A stretch of DNA of 26,845 bases from DYIU01 sp038326775 (GCA_038326775.1 JBBQKJ010000042.1:1-26845); one strand, 5' to 3'. Positions 6,582-15,140 are shown, counted from the stretch's first letter. Notes: generated by a model not told the origin, from the sequence alone. A program made the numbers and translations.

Positions 6582-8411
6582 ATGTGCGGCATAGTAGGAT
6601 ATCTGGGTAACAGGGAAGCCAGGTCGATACTCTACGACGGCCTTCGCAGGCTGGAGTACCGAGGCTACGACTCGGCGGGCCTATGCATAGTCTCGCCCGA
6701 GAAAACGCTCTCCTGCGTCCGGGTGGTCGGAAACCTGGACGCGCTCGGGGACGCGCTCGCGGGCGCCGACCTGCGGGGCAAGGTGGGCATCGGGCACACC
6801 CGCTGGGCGACACACGGCGCGCCCACCGAGGCCAACGCCCACCCGCACCTTGACTGCGGGGAAGACATCGGCGTCGTGCATAACGGAATAATCGAGAACT
6901 ACTTCCAACTGCGCACCGAGCTGGAAGCCGGAGGCCACGTCTTCCGCTCCCAGACCGACACGGAGACGATTGCCCACCTCATCGAGGAGTATTACCGTGG
7001 AGACCTGGCGGAGGCCCTCCGCGTGAGCCTCGGGCGGGTGGAGGGCGCGTTCGCGGTCGTGGCGGTCCATCGCGAGCAGCCGGGTGTGATAGTGGCGGCG
7101 CGCCGCGACAGCCCGATGGTGCTGGGCATAGGTGAGGACGAATATTTCATCGCCTCCGCCGTGCCCGCTTTCCTCGCCAGCACCCGGCGGGTGCTGTTCC
7201 TCGAGGACAACGAGCTGCTGGAGGTGGACCACGGCGGCTACGACCTGACCGACCTGGAGGGCCGCGAGGTGACCCGGCAGATCGTGGAGGTCGACTGGGA
7301 CCTGGACGCCGCGGAGAAGGGTGGCTACGAGCACTTCATGCGCAAGGAGATACACGAGCAGCCGAGGGCGGTGGCCGACACCATAGGGGACAAATTCGGC
7401 CCCGACGGCGAGGTCGTGTTCGAGGAGTTGAACCTCACCCCCGAGCAGGCCCGGGTGCTCCGACGCATCGTCATCGTGGCCTGCGGGACGGCGTTCCACG
7501 CGGGGCTTCTGGCCAAGTACCTTTTCGAGAGGTGGGTCTCACTGCCGGTGGAGATAGAGATAGCCAGCGAGTTCCGCTACCGCAACCTGGTGGTGAACCA
7601 CGAGGACCTGGTGGTTGCGATAAGCCAGTCCGGGGAGACCATGGACACCCTCGCGGGTGTCAGGGAGGCCAACCGCCGGGGAGCCCGGGTCATAGCGGTG
7701 GTCAACACGGTGGGAAGCCAGATGACCCGCGAGGCCGAGGGCGTCATATACACGCATGCCGGCCCCGAGATAGGGGTCGCCGCGACCAAGACGTTCACCT
7801 CGCAGATGGCGGCAATGTACATGCTCGCCATGTACCTTGGCCGGCTGCGCGGCGCGGTTTCGGACGAGAGGTTCGGCAGGACTATCGGGGAGCTCAAAGC
7901 CATCCCCGCCAGGATGGAGGAGGTGCTCGCCGGAGAGCCGGCCGTGCTCGCCTGCGCGGAAAAGTATTACGAGCGCAGGGACTTCCTCTTTCTCGGGAGG
8001 AGCGTCGGCTATCCCATCGCGATGGAAGGGGCTCTGAAACTCAAGGAGATCTCCTACATACACGCAGAGGGATACCCCGCGGGCGAGATGAAGCACGGGC
8101 CCATAGCGCTGCTGGACAGCGACGTCCCCGTGGTGGTCATCGCCACGCGCGATTCAGTCTACGAGAAGATGATCAGTAACATCCAGGAGGTCAAGGCGCG
8201 CGGGGCGCCCGTGGTGGCGGTGGCGACCGCCGGCGACGCGGAGATAGAGCGCATCTGCGAGGACGTCATCCGGGTCCCGGAGACCCGGGATATGCTCTAT
8301 CCCCTCCTGACGGTCATCCCGCTCCAGCTGCTGGCCTACCACATCGCCAGGCTGCGAGGATGCAACGTCGACCAGCCGCGCAACCTCGCCAAGACCGTTA
8401 CCGTGGAGTGA
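6582..8411 (+). CDS. glmS: Glutamine--fructose-6-phosphate aminotransferase (isomerizing)
   Basis: GlmS makes glucosamine-6-phosphate from fructose-6-phosphate and glutamine, the entry to amino-sugar synthesis. The 609-residue length is exactly typical. The N-terminal class II glutaminase domain starts with nucleophile Cys2 (MCGIVGYLG) and holds LRRLEYRGYDSAG and HTRWATHG. Two SIS sugar-isomerase domains follow, with SQSGETMDTL in the first and EISYIHAEGYPAGEMKHGPIA in the second. The C-terminus NLAKTVTVE is the conserved tail that closes the active site. The 21-base gap to glmM is too short for a glmS ribozyme, so this copy is not controlled by one in cis. The ATG has an AGGTGG-type ribosome-binding site. 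Confidence 0.98.
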   Translation: MCGIVGYLGNREARSILYDGLRRLEYRGYDSAGLCIVSPEKTLSCVRVVGNLDALGDALAGADLRGKVGIGHTRWATHGAPTEANAHPHLDCGEDIGVVHNGIIENYFQLRTELEAGGHVFRSQTDTETIAHLIEEYYRGDLAEALRVSLGRVEGAFAVVAVHREQPGVIVAARRDSPMVLGIGEDEYFIASAVPAFLASTRRVLFLEDNELLEVDHGGYDLTDLEGREVTRQIVEVDWDLDAAEKGGYEHFMRKEIHEQPRAVADTIGDKFGPDGEVVFEELNLTPEQARVLRRIVIVACGTAFHAGLLAKYLFERWVSLPVEIEIASEFRYRNLVVNHEDLVVAISQSGETMDTLAGVREANRRGARVIAVVNTVGSQMTREAEGVIYTHAGPEIGVAATKTFTSQMAAMYMLAMYLGRLRGAVSDERFGRTIGELKAIPARMEEVLAGEPAVLACAEKYYERRDFLFLGRSVGYPIAMEGALKLKEISYIHAEGYPAGEMKHGPIALLDSDVPVVVIATRDSVYEKMISNIQEVKARGAPVVAVATAGDAEIERICEDVIRVPETRDMLYPLLTVIPLQLLAYHIARLRGCNVDQPRNLAKTVTVE

Positions 8412-8435
8412 CCGACTCGAGGATCGGGTAGCGAT

Positions 8436-9224
8436 ATGGCTTATTGCCCCCGGTGCGGCCGCGAGCAGCGGTGCGGCTGCGCCAAGTGCCACGTTTGCGA
8501 CGTCGAGCTCGTCGAGCGGCCCTCAGCGCCCACCACCGCGGCCGGGCGAGGCGGGTCGAAGGTCGCGGTCGGCGTTGTGGGAGAGGGCCTGGGCCCCGCC
8601 CGACCGGCAAGAGCCGGGGCGGACTTCCGGGAGCGGACCAGAACGCCCGCTGCCACGTCGACACCCGGCGCCCTGCCCGGGGTGCTGCTGATACTGGGTT
8701 GCGGCATCCTGCTGATAACACTTATCGAGGCTGCCAACAATGCCCTGGGCTTTCACGGCGTTGGAGCCGCCTCGACGGCCGACGGGTTGAAGCGCCTCGG
8801 CTACTACCTGGGAAGCATCCTCTACACTGGTTCCGCGCGCGTTCTGATAGGTTTCGCGCTGGTGGCCGCGGGTCTGCTCTGGGAGCCCGACGGGCCATTC
8901 GCCGAGGCCGAGCTGTCGAGGAGGATGGTGCGGACGCTCGGTTTTACCATGGGTGTGATAAGCTCGCTGTGTTTTATGGCCACGCTGCTGCTGGTGCTTC
9001 CGATAGGGACGAGCGGCCTTCTTCCGGGAAACCTGGTGCCGACTTTGTGGGCCACCGTGTGCGTATTGCTGTTGATGGGCTCGGCGCTGCTGGGGGGCGG
9101 CGTCATCCTGGTGAAGCGCGCCTCCGGACTCGGGCGCCGACCGAAGAACCGCGGCGGCGAAGGAACGGGAGACGGCGTGGTGAAATCGTACGGCAGCGAG
9201 GGTGCGGGGAGGGATTTGCTTTGA
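8436..9224 (+). CDS. Hypothetical zinc-ribbon membrane protein
   Basis: I do not recognise a named family for this 262-residue protein. The N-terminus (MAYCPRCGREQRCGCAKCHVC) has six cysteines at 4, 7, 13, 15, 18 and 21, enough for a zinc ribbon or compact zinc knuckle. A Gly/Ala/Arg-rich linker follows (30-78), then four likely membrane helices at about 79-98, 130-148, 168-190 and 201-225, and a charged Gly-rich tail. Its TGA overlaps the TTG start of nnr (TTGA), which implies translational coupling. In many actinobacteria the position just before nnr is held by acpS, which is not here. Zinc-ribbon plus helices is a common pattern for small bacterial membrane proteins of unknown role. Confidence 0.8.
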   Translation: MAYCPRCGREQRCGCAKCHVCDVELVERPSAPTTAAGRGGSKVAVGVVGEGLGPARPARAGADFRERTRTPAATSTPGALPGVLLILGCGILLITLIEAANNALGFHGVGAASTADGLKRLGYYLGSILYTGSARVLIGFALVAAGLLWEPDGPFAEAELSRRMVRTLGFTMGVISSLCFMATLLLVLPIGTSGLLPGNLVPTLWATVCVLLLMGSALLGGGVILVKRASGLGRRPKNRGGEGTGDGVVKSYGSEGAGRDLL

Positions 9225-10780
9225 GGGTCGTCACGCCCGGGGAGATGGCGAGGGTCGACAGGGCCGCGATAGAGGGCGAGTCGATCGCCGGCCTGACCCT
9301 GATGGAGAACGCCGGCGCATCGGTGGCGCGCGCCGCCCGGGACATGCTTTCGGTGAAAGGCGGCCGCCGGGTCGCCGTGTTCTGCGGCAAGGGCAACAAC
9401 GCCGGCGACGGCTTCGTGGTGGCCAGGCTTCTCGCCGAGCGCGGGGTCGAGGTCGTGGTCTTCCTCGTTGCCGACCCCGGCGAGCTCAAGGGCGACGCCT
9501 CGGAAAACTTCAAGCGGCTGGAAAGCCTTCCTTTAGAGATCGAGCGGCTGCCCGTACCCGGGGAAGTACAGGCAGCCGCCGGTCCTGCGGGATCGTTCGA
9601 CCTTGCCGTGGACGCGCTGTTCGGCACCGGCTTCTCGGGGACGGCGGAGGGGGTTTTCGAAGCGGCCATCAGGGCGATAAACGGCGCCGGGTGCCCGGTC
9701 CTCGCTGTTGACATACCAAGTGGGGTCTGCGGCTTGACCGGGGCGGCGGCCGGGCCCGCGGTGCGGGCAGACAGGACCGTCACCTTCGTGGCTCCCAAGG
9801 TCGGCCTGGTGCAGTACCCCGGCGCGTTTCTCGCCGGCGAGATGGAGGTCGCCGACATCGGCATTCCGGGGCGCCTCCTTGAAACCGTACCCGATTCTCA
9901 GATATTCACGGTCGGCGAGGAGGAGGCCGAGGCGCTGCTTCCGCGGCGGCCCGCCGACGCGCACAAGAACAGTTGCGGCAGGGTGCTGGTGGTGGGAGGC
10001 TCTCCCGGCCTGACAGGCGCGGCGGCACTTTGCGCCCGGGCGGCCCTGCGCTGCGGGGCCGGCCTCGTGACACTGGGCGTGCCCGAGGGTGTCCACGACA
10101 TACTCGAGGTGAAACTCACCGAGGTCATGACCCGGCCGCTGCCGCAGACCTGCGAGCGCGTGATTTCGCTCAAGGCTGTTGAGGAGGTTACCGAACTGAG
10201 CAGGGGGTTCGATGTCCTCGCGCTGGGCCCGGGGCTCTCGACCGTTGGCGAGGCCCCTGAAGCTGTTCGCGAGCTGGTGCGGGCGGTTCGGGTGCCGCTG
10301 GTGCTCGACGCCGACGGCCTCAACGCCATGGCGGGACACACGGAAATATTCGAGAAGCGCGGCACCCCGCTGGTGCTGACGCCGCACGCTGGAGAAATGG
10401 CACGCCTGAGGGGTGTCGACACCACGTCGGTGCAGTCGGACCGGCTGGGGGTTGCGCGCGACGCGGCGGCGGCCTGGGGCGCGGTCGTGGTCCTCAAAGG
10501 GGCCGGAACAGTGGTGGCCGAGCCTGCCGGAAACCTCAGGATCATCTCCTCCGGCAACCCGGGGATGGCCACGGCGGGCATGGGGGACGTGCTCACCGGT
10601 TGCATCGCGTCCTTCATGGCGCAGGGGTTGAGCGCCTTCGAAGCGGCGGTGGCGGGAGTGTTCTACCACGGCCACGCCGCTGACCTGGCGGCGAGCATGG
10701 ACGGCATGATAGGAATGATAGCAGGCGACGTGATACGGCACCTGCCCCTGGCTTTGCGCCGCGGCGTGTCGACGAGTTGA
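9221..10780 (+). CDS. nnr: Bifunctional NAD(P)H-hydrate epimerase / ADP-dependent NAD(P)H-hydrate dehydratase
   Basis: This 519-residue enzyme repairs hydrated NADH and NADPH. The N-terminal YjeF_N epimerase domain (about 1-210) has MENAG, FCGKGNNAGDGFVVARLL and VDALFGTGFSG. The C-terminal YjeF_C dehydratase domain (about 225-510) has GRVLVVGGSPGLTGAA, LTPHAGEMARL, VVLKGAGTVV and the ATP/ADP-binding NPGMATAGMGDVLTG. The start is a TTG at 9221 overlapping the upstream stop, with a strong GGGGAGGGA ribosome-binding site; the reading frame is open far upstream but those residues are not family sequence. The gene sits in the usual actinobacterial place between glmS and alr. Confidence 0.96.
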   Translation: MRVVTPGEMARVDRAAIEGESIAGLTLMENAGASVARAARDMLSVKGGRRVAVFCGKGNNAGDGFVVARLLAERGVEVVVFLVADPGELKGDASENFKRLESLPLEIERLPVPGEVQAAAGPAGSFDLAVDALFGTGFSGTAEGVFEAAIRAINGAGCPVLAVDIPSGVCGLTGAAAGPAVRADRTVTFVAPKVGLVQYPGAFLAGEMEVADIGIPGRLLETVPDSQIFTVGEEEAEALLPRRPADAHKNSCGRVLVVGGSPGLTGAAALCARAALRCGAGLVTLGVPEGVHDILEVKLTEVMTRPLPQTCERVISLKAVEEVTELSRGFDVLALGPGLSTVGEAPEAVRELVRAVRVPLVLDADGLNAMAGHTEIFEKRGTPLVLTPHAGEMARLRGVDTTSVQSDRLGVARDAAAAWGAVVVLKGAGTVVAEPAGNLRIISSGNPGMATAGMGDVLTGCIASFMAQGLSAFEAAVAGVFYHGHAADLAASMDGMIGMIAGDVIRHLPLALRRGVSTS

Positions 10781-10792
10781 AAGGTTGTTTGA

Positions 10793-11275
10793 ATGCACAG
10801 GGTAAAAGTGAGCGAGGCGATGACACCTGAACCCATCACTATCCACCCGGAGATGGAGGTAGTCCAGATCGCCAAAACCATGATCGACAACAACGTCGGC
10901 GGGCTGCCGGTGCTGGACCACTCCGGCAAGCTGGTCGGTATCGTAACCGAGAGCGACCTGGTGGTCCAGGACAGCGAAGTGGAGTTTCCGAGGTTCGTGA
11001 CCTTCCTGTCGGGGTACGTCTTCGTCCCGGGGAGCCTTCACAAGTTCGAGGAGAAGTTCACCAAGGCGGTCGCCGACAAAGCGCGGCAGATCATGACCAC
11101 GGACGTCATAACGGTCGACGCCGACGACTCCGTCGAGGACGTGGCTACGATGATGACCAAGAAGAAGCTCAAGCGCTTCCCGGTGGTCAGGGACGGGAAA
11201 CTGGTTGGTGTCATCACCATGGCGGATATCGTAAGGCTCATCAGCCGGGACATCCCGGTGGAAGGGGACGACTGA
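10793..11275 (+). CDS. CBS-domain pair protein
   Basis: This 160-residue protein consists almost entirely of two CBS domains, roughly residues 5-60 (VSEAMTPEPITIHPEMEVVQ ... GLPVLDHSGKLVGIVTESDL) and 95-153 (IMTTDVITVDADDSVEDVAT ... RFPVVRDGKLVGVITMADIV). A 35-residue insert with aromatic residues lies between them. CBS pairs (Bateman modules) bind adenosyl ligands such as AMP, ATP or SAM and regulate partner proteins; stand-alone ones are common sensors. The gene lies 12 bases after nnr and 15 before alr, so it is probably cotranscribed. The target is not evident from sequence. Confidence 0.93.
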   Translation: MHRVKVSEAMTPEPITIHPEMEVVQIAKTMIDNNVGGLPVLDHSGKLVGIVTESDLVVQDSEVEFPRFVTFLSGYVFVPGSLHKFEEKFTKAVADKARQIMTTDVITVDADDSVEDVATMMTKKKLKRFPVVRDGKLVGVITMADIVRLISRDIPVEGDD

Positions 11276-11290
11276 AGTGGCCGGTGCCGG

Positions 11291-12454
11291 ATGGGAGTCA
11301 CGGGGGCGTCGGGCGTGACGGGCGAGCGCGGCGGCATCGTGAGGCCGGTGGTTGCCCGGGTCGACCTGTCCGCCGTCAGGGGCAACGTGGCTTACCTCAA
11401 CAGCCTCACGTCTTCGGGGTGCGGCTTCATGGCGGTGGTCAAGGCCAACGCTTACGGGCATGGAGACCTGGAGGTTGCCGGCGCCGCGCTGGCGGGTGGG
11501 GCGGACTGCCTTGGAGTGGCGCTCCTCGAGGAGGCCGAGCGGCTTCGAGAGGCCGGCTTCGAATGCCCGGTCTACCTGCTTTTCGAGCCCCCGCCCTCGG
11601 CTGCCCGGCGGGTAGTCGAAGGTGACATCACCTGCTCGCTCTACACCCGGGGGATGGCCGAAGCGCTTTCCGGGGCCGCGGCGGGGGCCCGGAAGAAGGC
11701 CCGCGTCCACGTCAAGGTGGACACCGGGATGCGCAGGGTCGGCATCCACCCCGATTCAGTGCGCGATTTCTCGAGGCTTCTGGACGGCCTGCCCGGCGTC
11801 GAGGTCGAGGGCGTCTACACGCATTTCGCCGTCGCGACGGAGCCGGACAACCCGTTCACCGGGAGGCAGATGGACCTTTTCGAGGGCGCCGCCGCGGAGG
11901 CCGAGGAGGCCCTGGGCCACCCCCTGGTGAAACACGCCGCGAACAGCGCGGGGGTGATGGCGTTCCCCCGCAGCCACTACGACATGGTCAGGGTGGGGAT
12001 AGCCATGCTGGGCATGCCGCCCTCGGGCCACTTCGCGGGAGTGCGAGAGCTCAAGCCGGCCCTGTCGCTCGCCGGCGAAGTCGCCTTCGTGAAGAAGGTC
12101 GACGCGGGCGAGGGCATCAGCTACGGCCTGCTCTACGGCCCGTCCGAGCAGGCCTGGATTGCGACCCTTCCGCTGGGTTACGCCGATGGGATGTCGCGCA
12201 TCCTGAACGGCAAAGCCGAGGTCCTGATAAAGGGGGCCAGGCGGCCGGTGGTCGGCGTGATATGCATGGACGCCTGCATGGTCGACCTCGGGCCGGAACC
12301 GGTGGAGCCCGGCACGCCTTTCGTGGTCATCGGGGCGGACGGCTCCGAGGAGATAACGGCCGCCGAGGTGGCCGACAGGCTCGGGACAATAAACTACGAG
12401 GTGACCTGCATGATAAGCCCGCGGGTCCCGCGGGTCTACATAGACGGTGACTGA
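11291..12454 (+). CDS. alr: Alanine racemase
   Basis: Alr interconverts L- and D-alanine using pyridoxal phosphate and supplies D-Ala for peptidoglycan. The PLP lysine is Lys51 in MAVVKANAYGHG. Other family motifs include VHVKVDTGMRRVGI, GVYTHFAVA, HAANSAGVM, VRVGIAMLG, the catalytic-Tyr region GISYGLLY and LPLGYADGMSR, and VICMDACMVDL. From the ATG at 11291 the protein is 387 residues; the true start could be an in-frame GTG at 11339 (371 residues, nearer the family average), since the first 16 residues are Gly-rich and neither start has a strong ribosome-binding site. It keeps the actinobacterial order nnr-alr-tsaE apart from the seven genes inserted downstream. Confidence 0.96.
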   Translation: MGVTGASGVTGERGGIVRPVVARVDLSAVRGNVAYLNSLTSSGCGFMAVVKANAYGHGDLEVAGAALAGGADCLGVALLEEAERLREAGFECPVYLLFEPPPSAARRVVEGDITCSLYTRGMAEALSGAAAGARKKARVHVKVDTGMRRVGIHPDSVRDFSRLLDGLPGVEVEGVYTHFAVATEPDNPFTGRQMDLFEGAAAEAEEALGHPLVKHAANSAGVMAFPRSHYDMVRVGIAMLGMPPSGHFAGVRELKPALSLAGEVAFVKKVDAGEGISYGLLYGPSEQAWIATLPLGYADGMSRILNGKAEVLIKGARRPVVGVICMDACMVDLGPEPVEPGTPFVVIGADGSEEITAAEVADRLGTINYEVTCMISPRVPRVYIDGD

Positions 12455-12468
12455 AGGGAGAACCACGT

Positions 12469-12891
12469 ATGAAAGAGTGCCCTCGATGCGGAGCGGTGTA
12501 CGACGGCCACCGCTGGATCCCCGAACCGGACGCCGAGCTCAAGCGCGACCTGGCGAAGAAGTCGCATGAAATGCGGCTCTGCCCGGGCGACGTAAGGCTA
12601 CAGAAGCGGCAGGTGGAGGGCATCGTCACTCTGAAAGGCGCGTTCATGGAGTCCCACCGGGACGAGATAGCCAACCTGGTGAACAGGGTCGCGCGCGAAG
12701 GCAGGCGCCGCAACGTGTCGGCCCGTATCTTTGAAGTAGTGGAGGATGACCGCGGCATCGTCATCGAGACATCGGACGAGCATCTCGCCGAGAGAATGGG
12801 CAAAGAAGTTCAGAAGGCTTTCAAGGGAAACCTCGAGATAAAATGGCAGGAAAAGGACACCTTCGCGCGCGTGGTCTGGCAGCGCGACTGA
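12469..12891 (+). CDS. BCAM0308-like small zinc protein
   Basis: This 140-residue protein resembles the bacterial BCAM0308 family, sometimes labelled as NMD3-like RNA-decay proteins. The start KECPRCGAVYDGHRW fits the family zinc motif. GIVTLKGAFMESHRDEIANL, ETSDEHLAERMGKEVQKAFK and the ending ARVVWQ fit the rest of the family pattern as I recall it. Function is not established. Family members usually carry a second CPxC pair; here it reads LCPGD (Cys38, Asp41), so only three of the four expected cysteines remain (4, 7, 38). The ATG has a GAAGGGAGAA ribosome-binding site. The gene lies 14 bases after alr. Confidence 0.7.
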   Translation: MKECPRCGAVYDGHRWIPEPDAELKRDLAKKSHEMRLCPGDVRLQKRQVEGIVTLKGAFMESHRDEIANLVNRVAREGRRRNVSARIFEVVEDDRGIVIETSDEHLAERMGKEVQKAFKGNLEIKWQEKDTFARVVWQRD

Positions 12892-12922
12892 CGGCGGCCC
12901 CGGGCCTCGCTATTTAAACCGC

Positions 12923-14383
12923 ATGCAAAGCCACCGGATAAACCTCGACTCTGGCCTCGAGGCCGACGAGCTCTTCGGGAAGGCCGCCGGCCTGGCGGCC
13001 TTCCCGGGGGCTTTCTACGCGCTTGGCGCTTTTATCCTCGAAACGCTGACGGGGCGAGAGCCCGGAGGCATCCTCATCGCGTGCGGGGCCGACACCGCCG
13101 CCGCCGCCGGGGAGCTCTCCCGCCGGACCGGGTTGAAGTCGGTGCAGTTGAGTAACCAGCCCGGCGTGTTCAACCTGGTTGGCGACAGGGGCGGCTCTCG
13201 AACGATAACCTTGGTCCCGCTGGCGTGCCCGGACATCCGCGGCCACCTCGCGGCTTACTGCGGATTTACGGTGGAGGCGCTCGCGGTGGACCTCGCCTCA
13301 GTGCGGCCCCGGGAGTTGATCGACCCGCTGGGCGGTCTTCGAGACCTGGAGGACGGGCGCCTTCGGGCCGCCTCGCCCGTCTCTTTCACGGAGGACCCGG
13401 CCAGGCTGCTGTCAGCCGCCGGGCTTGCCGGCCGGTACAGCCTGGACCTCGAGACCGAGACCGTGGCACGGATGCGGGCGTCAGCGGACCTCATCGGGGA
13501 GTTGGCCCCGGGGCGCGCATGGCGGCTCATCGCGAGCCTTTTCGGAGGTCGCGGCCTCTCCGCCAGCGCGAGGTTCATGCAGGAGACCGGTGTTCTGGGG
13601 GCCTTATTGCCGGAGGTCGAGGCGGTCCTCGGGGTGCCGCAGAATTACTACCACCACCTCGGGGTCTGGGAGCACACCCTGGCGGTGCTCGACATACTCG
13701 AGGCGATGCTCGATTCGCCCGCCCTGTATTTTCCCGCAAACGCTGTGCGCATCGCCCTGCATATGCGGCGCCGGGTGGAAGGCGGGGTCGACCGCCGCGC
13801 GTTCGCGGGATTCGCGGCGCTCATCCACGACGCGGGCAAACCCGACGCGATGAGCGTCGAGCCCGATGGGCGGATCAGGTTCCGGGGGCACCAGGAGACA
13901 GGCGGCAGGCTGGCCGCGGGCGTCGCCGCGAGGCTGGGGCTCGGGCGAAGGGGAAGCGGTCACCTGGCGGGTGTGGTCGCCGACCACATGCGGCTCGGGT
14001 TCCTTATGAAGGAAGGGGAATCGGCCGAGAGCCGGTTGAGGGCGGTGGATGACCTGGGGGGCCACTGCGTCGAGGTGGTGATGCTGTCGCTCGCCGACCG
14101 CATGGCCACAAGGGGTGAGGCTTCCACTGAAGAGGCTATGCAGCGCTTCAAGCGCCTGGCCTCGCGGGTCATGCACGATTACTTCTGGAACATCGACTAC
14201 CCGCCGCTGGTCTCAGGGCACGACGTGATGATGTATTCGGGGGTGAACCCCGGGCCCGAAGTGGGGCGCGCGCTGTTCAAAGTCAGGGTCGCCCAGAGGG
14301 AAGCCCTCGTTTCCAGCAGGGGGCAGGCGCTCGAGTACCTGGCCCCGGACTTCAAAGGTAGAATGAACGTGCCGGAGCTTTAA
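12923..14383 (+). CDS. CCA-transferase-like protein with degenerate nucleotidyltransferase domain and HD domain
   Basis: This 486-residue protein is related to bacterial tRNA nucleotidyltransferase/poly(A) polymerase. Residues about 50-180 align by eye with the head domain (FTVEALAVDL, LIDPLGGLRDLEDGRLRAAS, EDPARLL), but the catalytic GGxxRD and DxD residues are not visible, the usual RDF-T-N motif reads YCGFTVEA, and the RLLRAxR signature reads RLLSAAG. Residues 248-395 form an HD domain with His251, His302-Asp303 (LIHDAGKP), His323, His355 and Asp392 (LADRMATRG) all present. I infer a dead nucleotidyltransferase that retains tRNA- or RNA-binding shape with an active metal phosphohydrolase. 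The ATG has no ribosome-binding site and a weak promoter (CTGACG, 17 bases, TATTTA at 12911-12916) would make the message leaderless. Confidence 0.8.
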   Translation: MQSHRINLDSGLEADELFGKAAGLAAFPGAFYALGAFILETLTGREPGGILIACGADTAAAAGELSRRTGLKSVQLSNQPGVFNLVGDRGGSRTITLVPLACPDIRGHLAAYCGFTVEALAVDLASVRPRELIDPLGGLRDLEDGRLRAASPVSFTEDPARLLSAAGLAGRYSLDLETETVARMRASADLIGELAPGRAWRLIASLFGGRGLSASARFMQETGVLGALLPEVEAVLGVPQNYYHHLGVWEHTLAVLDILEAMLDSPALYFPANAVRIALHMRRRVEGGVDRRAFAGFAALIHDAGKPDAMSVEPDGRIRFRGHQETGGRLAAGVAARLGLGRRGSGHLAGVVADHMRLGFLMKEGESAESRLRAVDDLGGHCVEVVMLSLADRMATRGEASTEEAMQRFKRLASRVMHDYFWNIDYPPLVSGHDVMMYSGVNPGPEVGRALFKVRVAQREALVSSRGQALEYLAPDFKGRMNVPEL

Positions 14384-14428
14384 GGCTCCAGCCTGCGCTG
14401 ACTCTCCATCCTGGAAGGACATGGAGAA

Positions 14429-15139
14429 ATGAAAGACGCCGGGAAAAAGCGTGACAGGGACGATGGCGCGGCCCGTTTGAGATGGCTCATCGGCCTCGGG
14501 ATCGCCGCGCTGGCGCCGCCGCTCGTCGTCAGGTGCGTCGCCGGGCACCTCAGGAGGAAACCGGACGCCGACGCGGGGGAGGCGCTCCGGGAGCCGCTGG
14601 GCGAGAAAGGCCGCTATATCGACAGCTTCGACGGGGCACGCATCTACACCGAGGAGCTCGGGGCGGGCCAGGCCATCGTTTTCGAGCCCGCGTTCAGGTT
14701 CGCAATCGAGCACCCGGGGCTCTGCGATGGCATCAAGCGCGCCGTGATCGGCACGTCCCTTTTCCTGGTGGCCGTCCGCTACCTTGGCCACGGGAGCGGG
14801 GCTTCTCTCACGCAGATGGAGTTCATCGGTGAAGTCGCGGGACAGTCTTCCATCAAGGGCGCCTGCCAGGCGGGCCTGGCACTGTTCGGCAACGAGTCCG
14901 GAATCCCGCTCGAGCCGTTGCGCGACTCGGGCATCCCGGTGGTCATCTGGGTCGGGGAGAAGGACAGGCTGACCCGCCCGGATGTCTCCAGGCGCATGGG
15001 CGCCGAGCTCCCGGGCTCCGAGCTCCACGTGGTCCCCGACACGGGTCACGCCAGCTTCATGGAGGAGTACCGTGGGTTCAACCGGGTCCTCTCCGAGTTC
15101 GCGGAGAGGGCGTTCGCGAGGAAAGCGGGAGGAGACTGA
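14429..15139 (+). CDS. Alpha/beta-hydrolase-like protein lacking the nucleophile elbow
   Basis: The 236-residue protein begins with a basic segment and a possible membrane anchor (about 17-37), then an alpha/beta-hydrolase beginning (FDGARIYTEELGAGQAIVFE, 67-86). The C-terminal half is well preserved: FRFAIEHPGLCD, GTSLFLVAVRYLGHGSGAS, SSIKGACQAGLALF, VVIWVGEKDRLTRPD with acid Asp179, and PDTGHASFM with His207. The central section expected between them, with the oxyanion HG motif, the DxRGHG strand and the GxSxG nucleophile, is missing at about residue 86-90 (DNA near 14684-14698), a loss of roughly 60-70 residues without frameshift. It therefore cannot be a classical serine hydrolase. It may be a pseudoenzyme, a decaying gene or an assembly collapse. 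GGAAGGA precedes the ATG. Confidence 0.75.
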   Translation: MKDAGKKRDRDDGAARLRWLIGLGIAALAPPLVVRCVAGHLRRKPDADAGEALREPLGEKGRYIDSFDGARIYTEELGAGQAIVFEPAFRFAIEHPGLCDGIKRAVIGTSLFLVAVRYLGHGSGASLTQMEFIGEVAGQSSIKGACQAGLALFGNESGIPLEPLRDSGIPVVIWVGEKDRLTRPDVSRRMGAELPGSELHVVPDTGHASFMEEYRGFNRVLSEFAERAFARKAGGD

Positions 15140-15140
15140 G

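Noticed and set aside
9533..11749. A 738-codon minus-strand open frame opposite nnr, the CBS gene and alr
   Set aside because: It spans three well-conserved genes in antisense; the translation is His/Arg/Pro-rich low-complexity shadow sequence.
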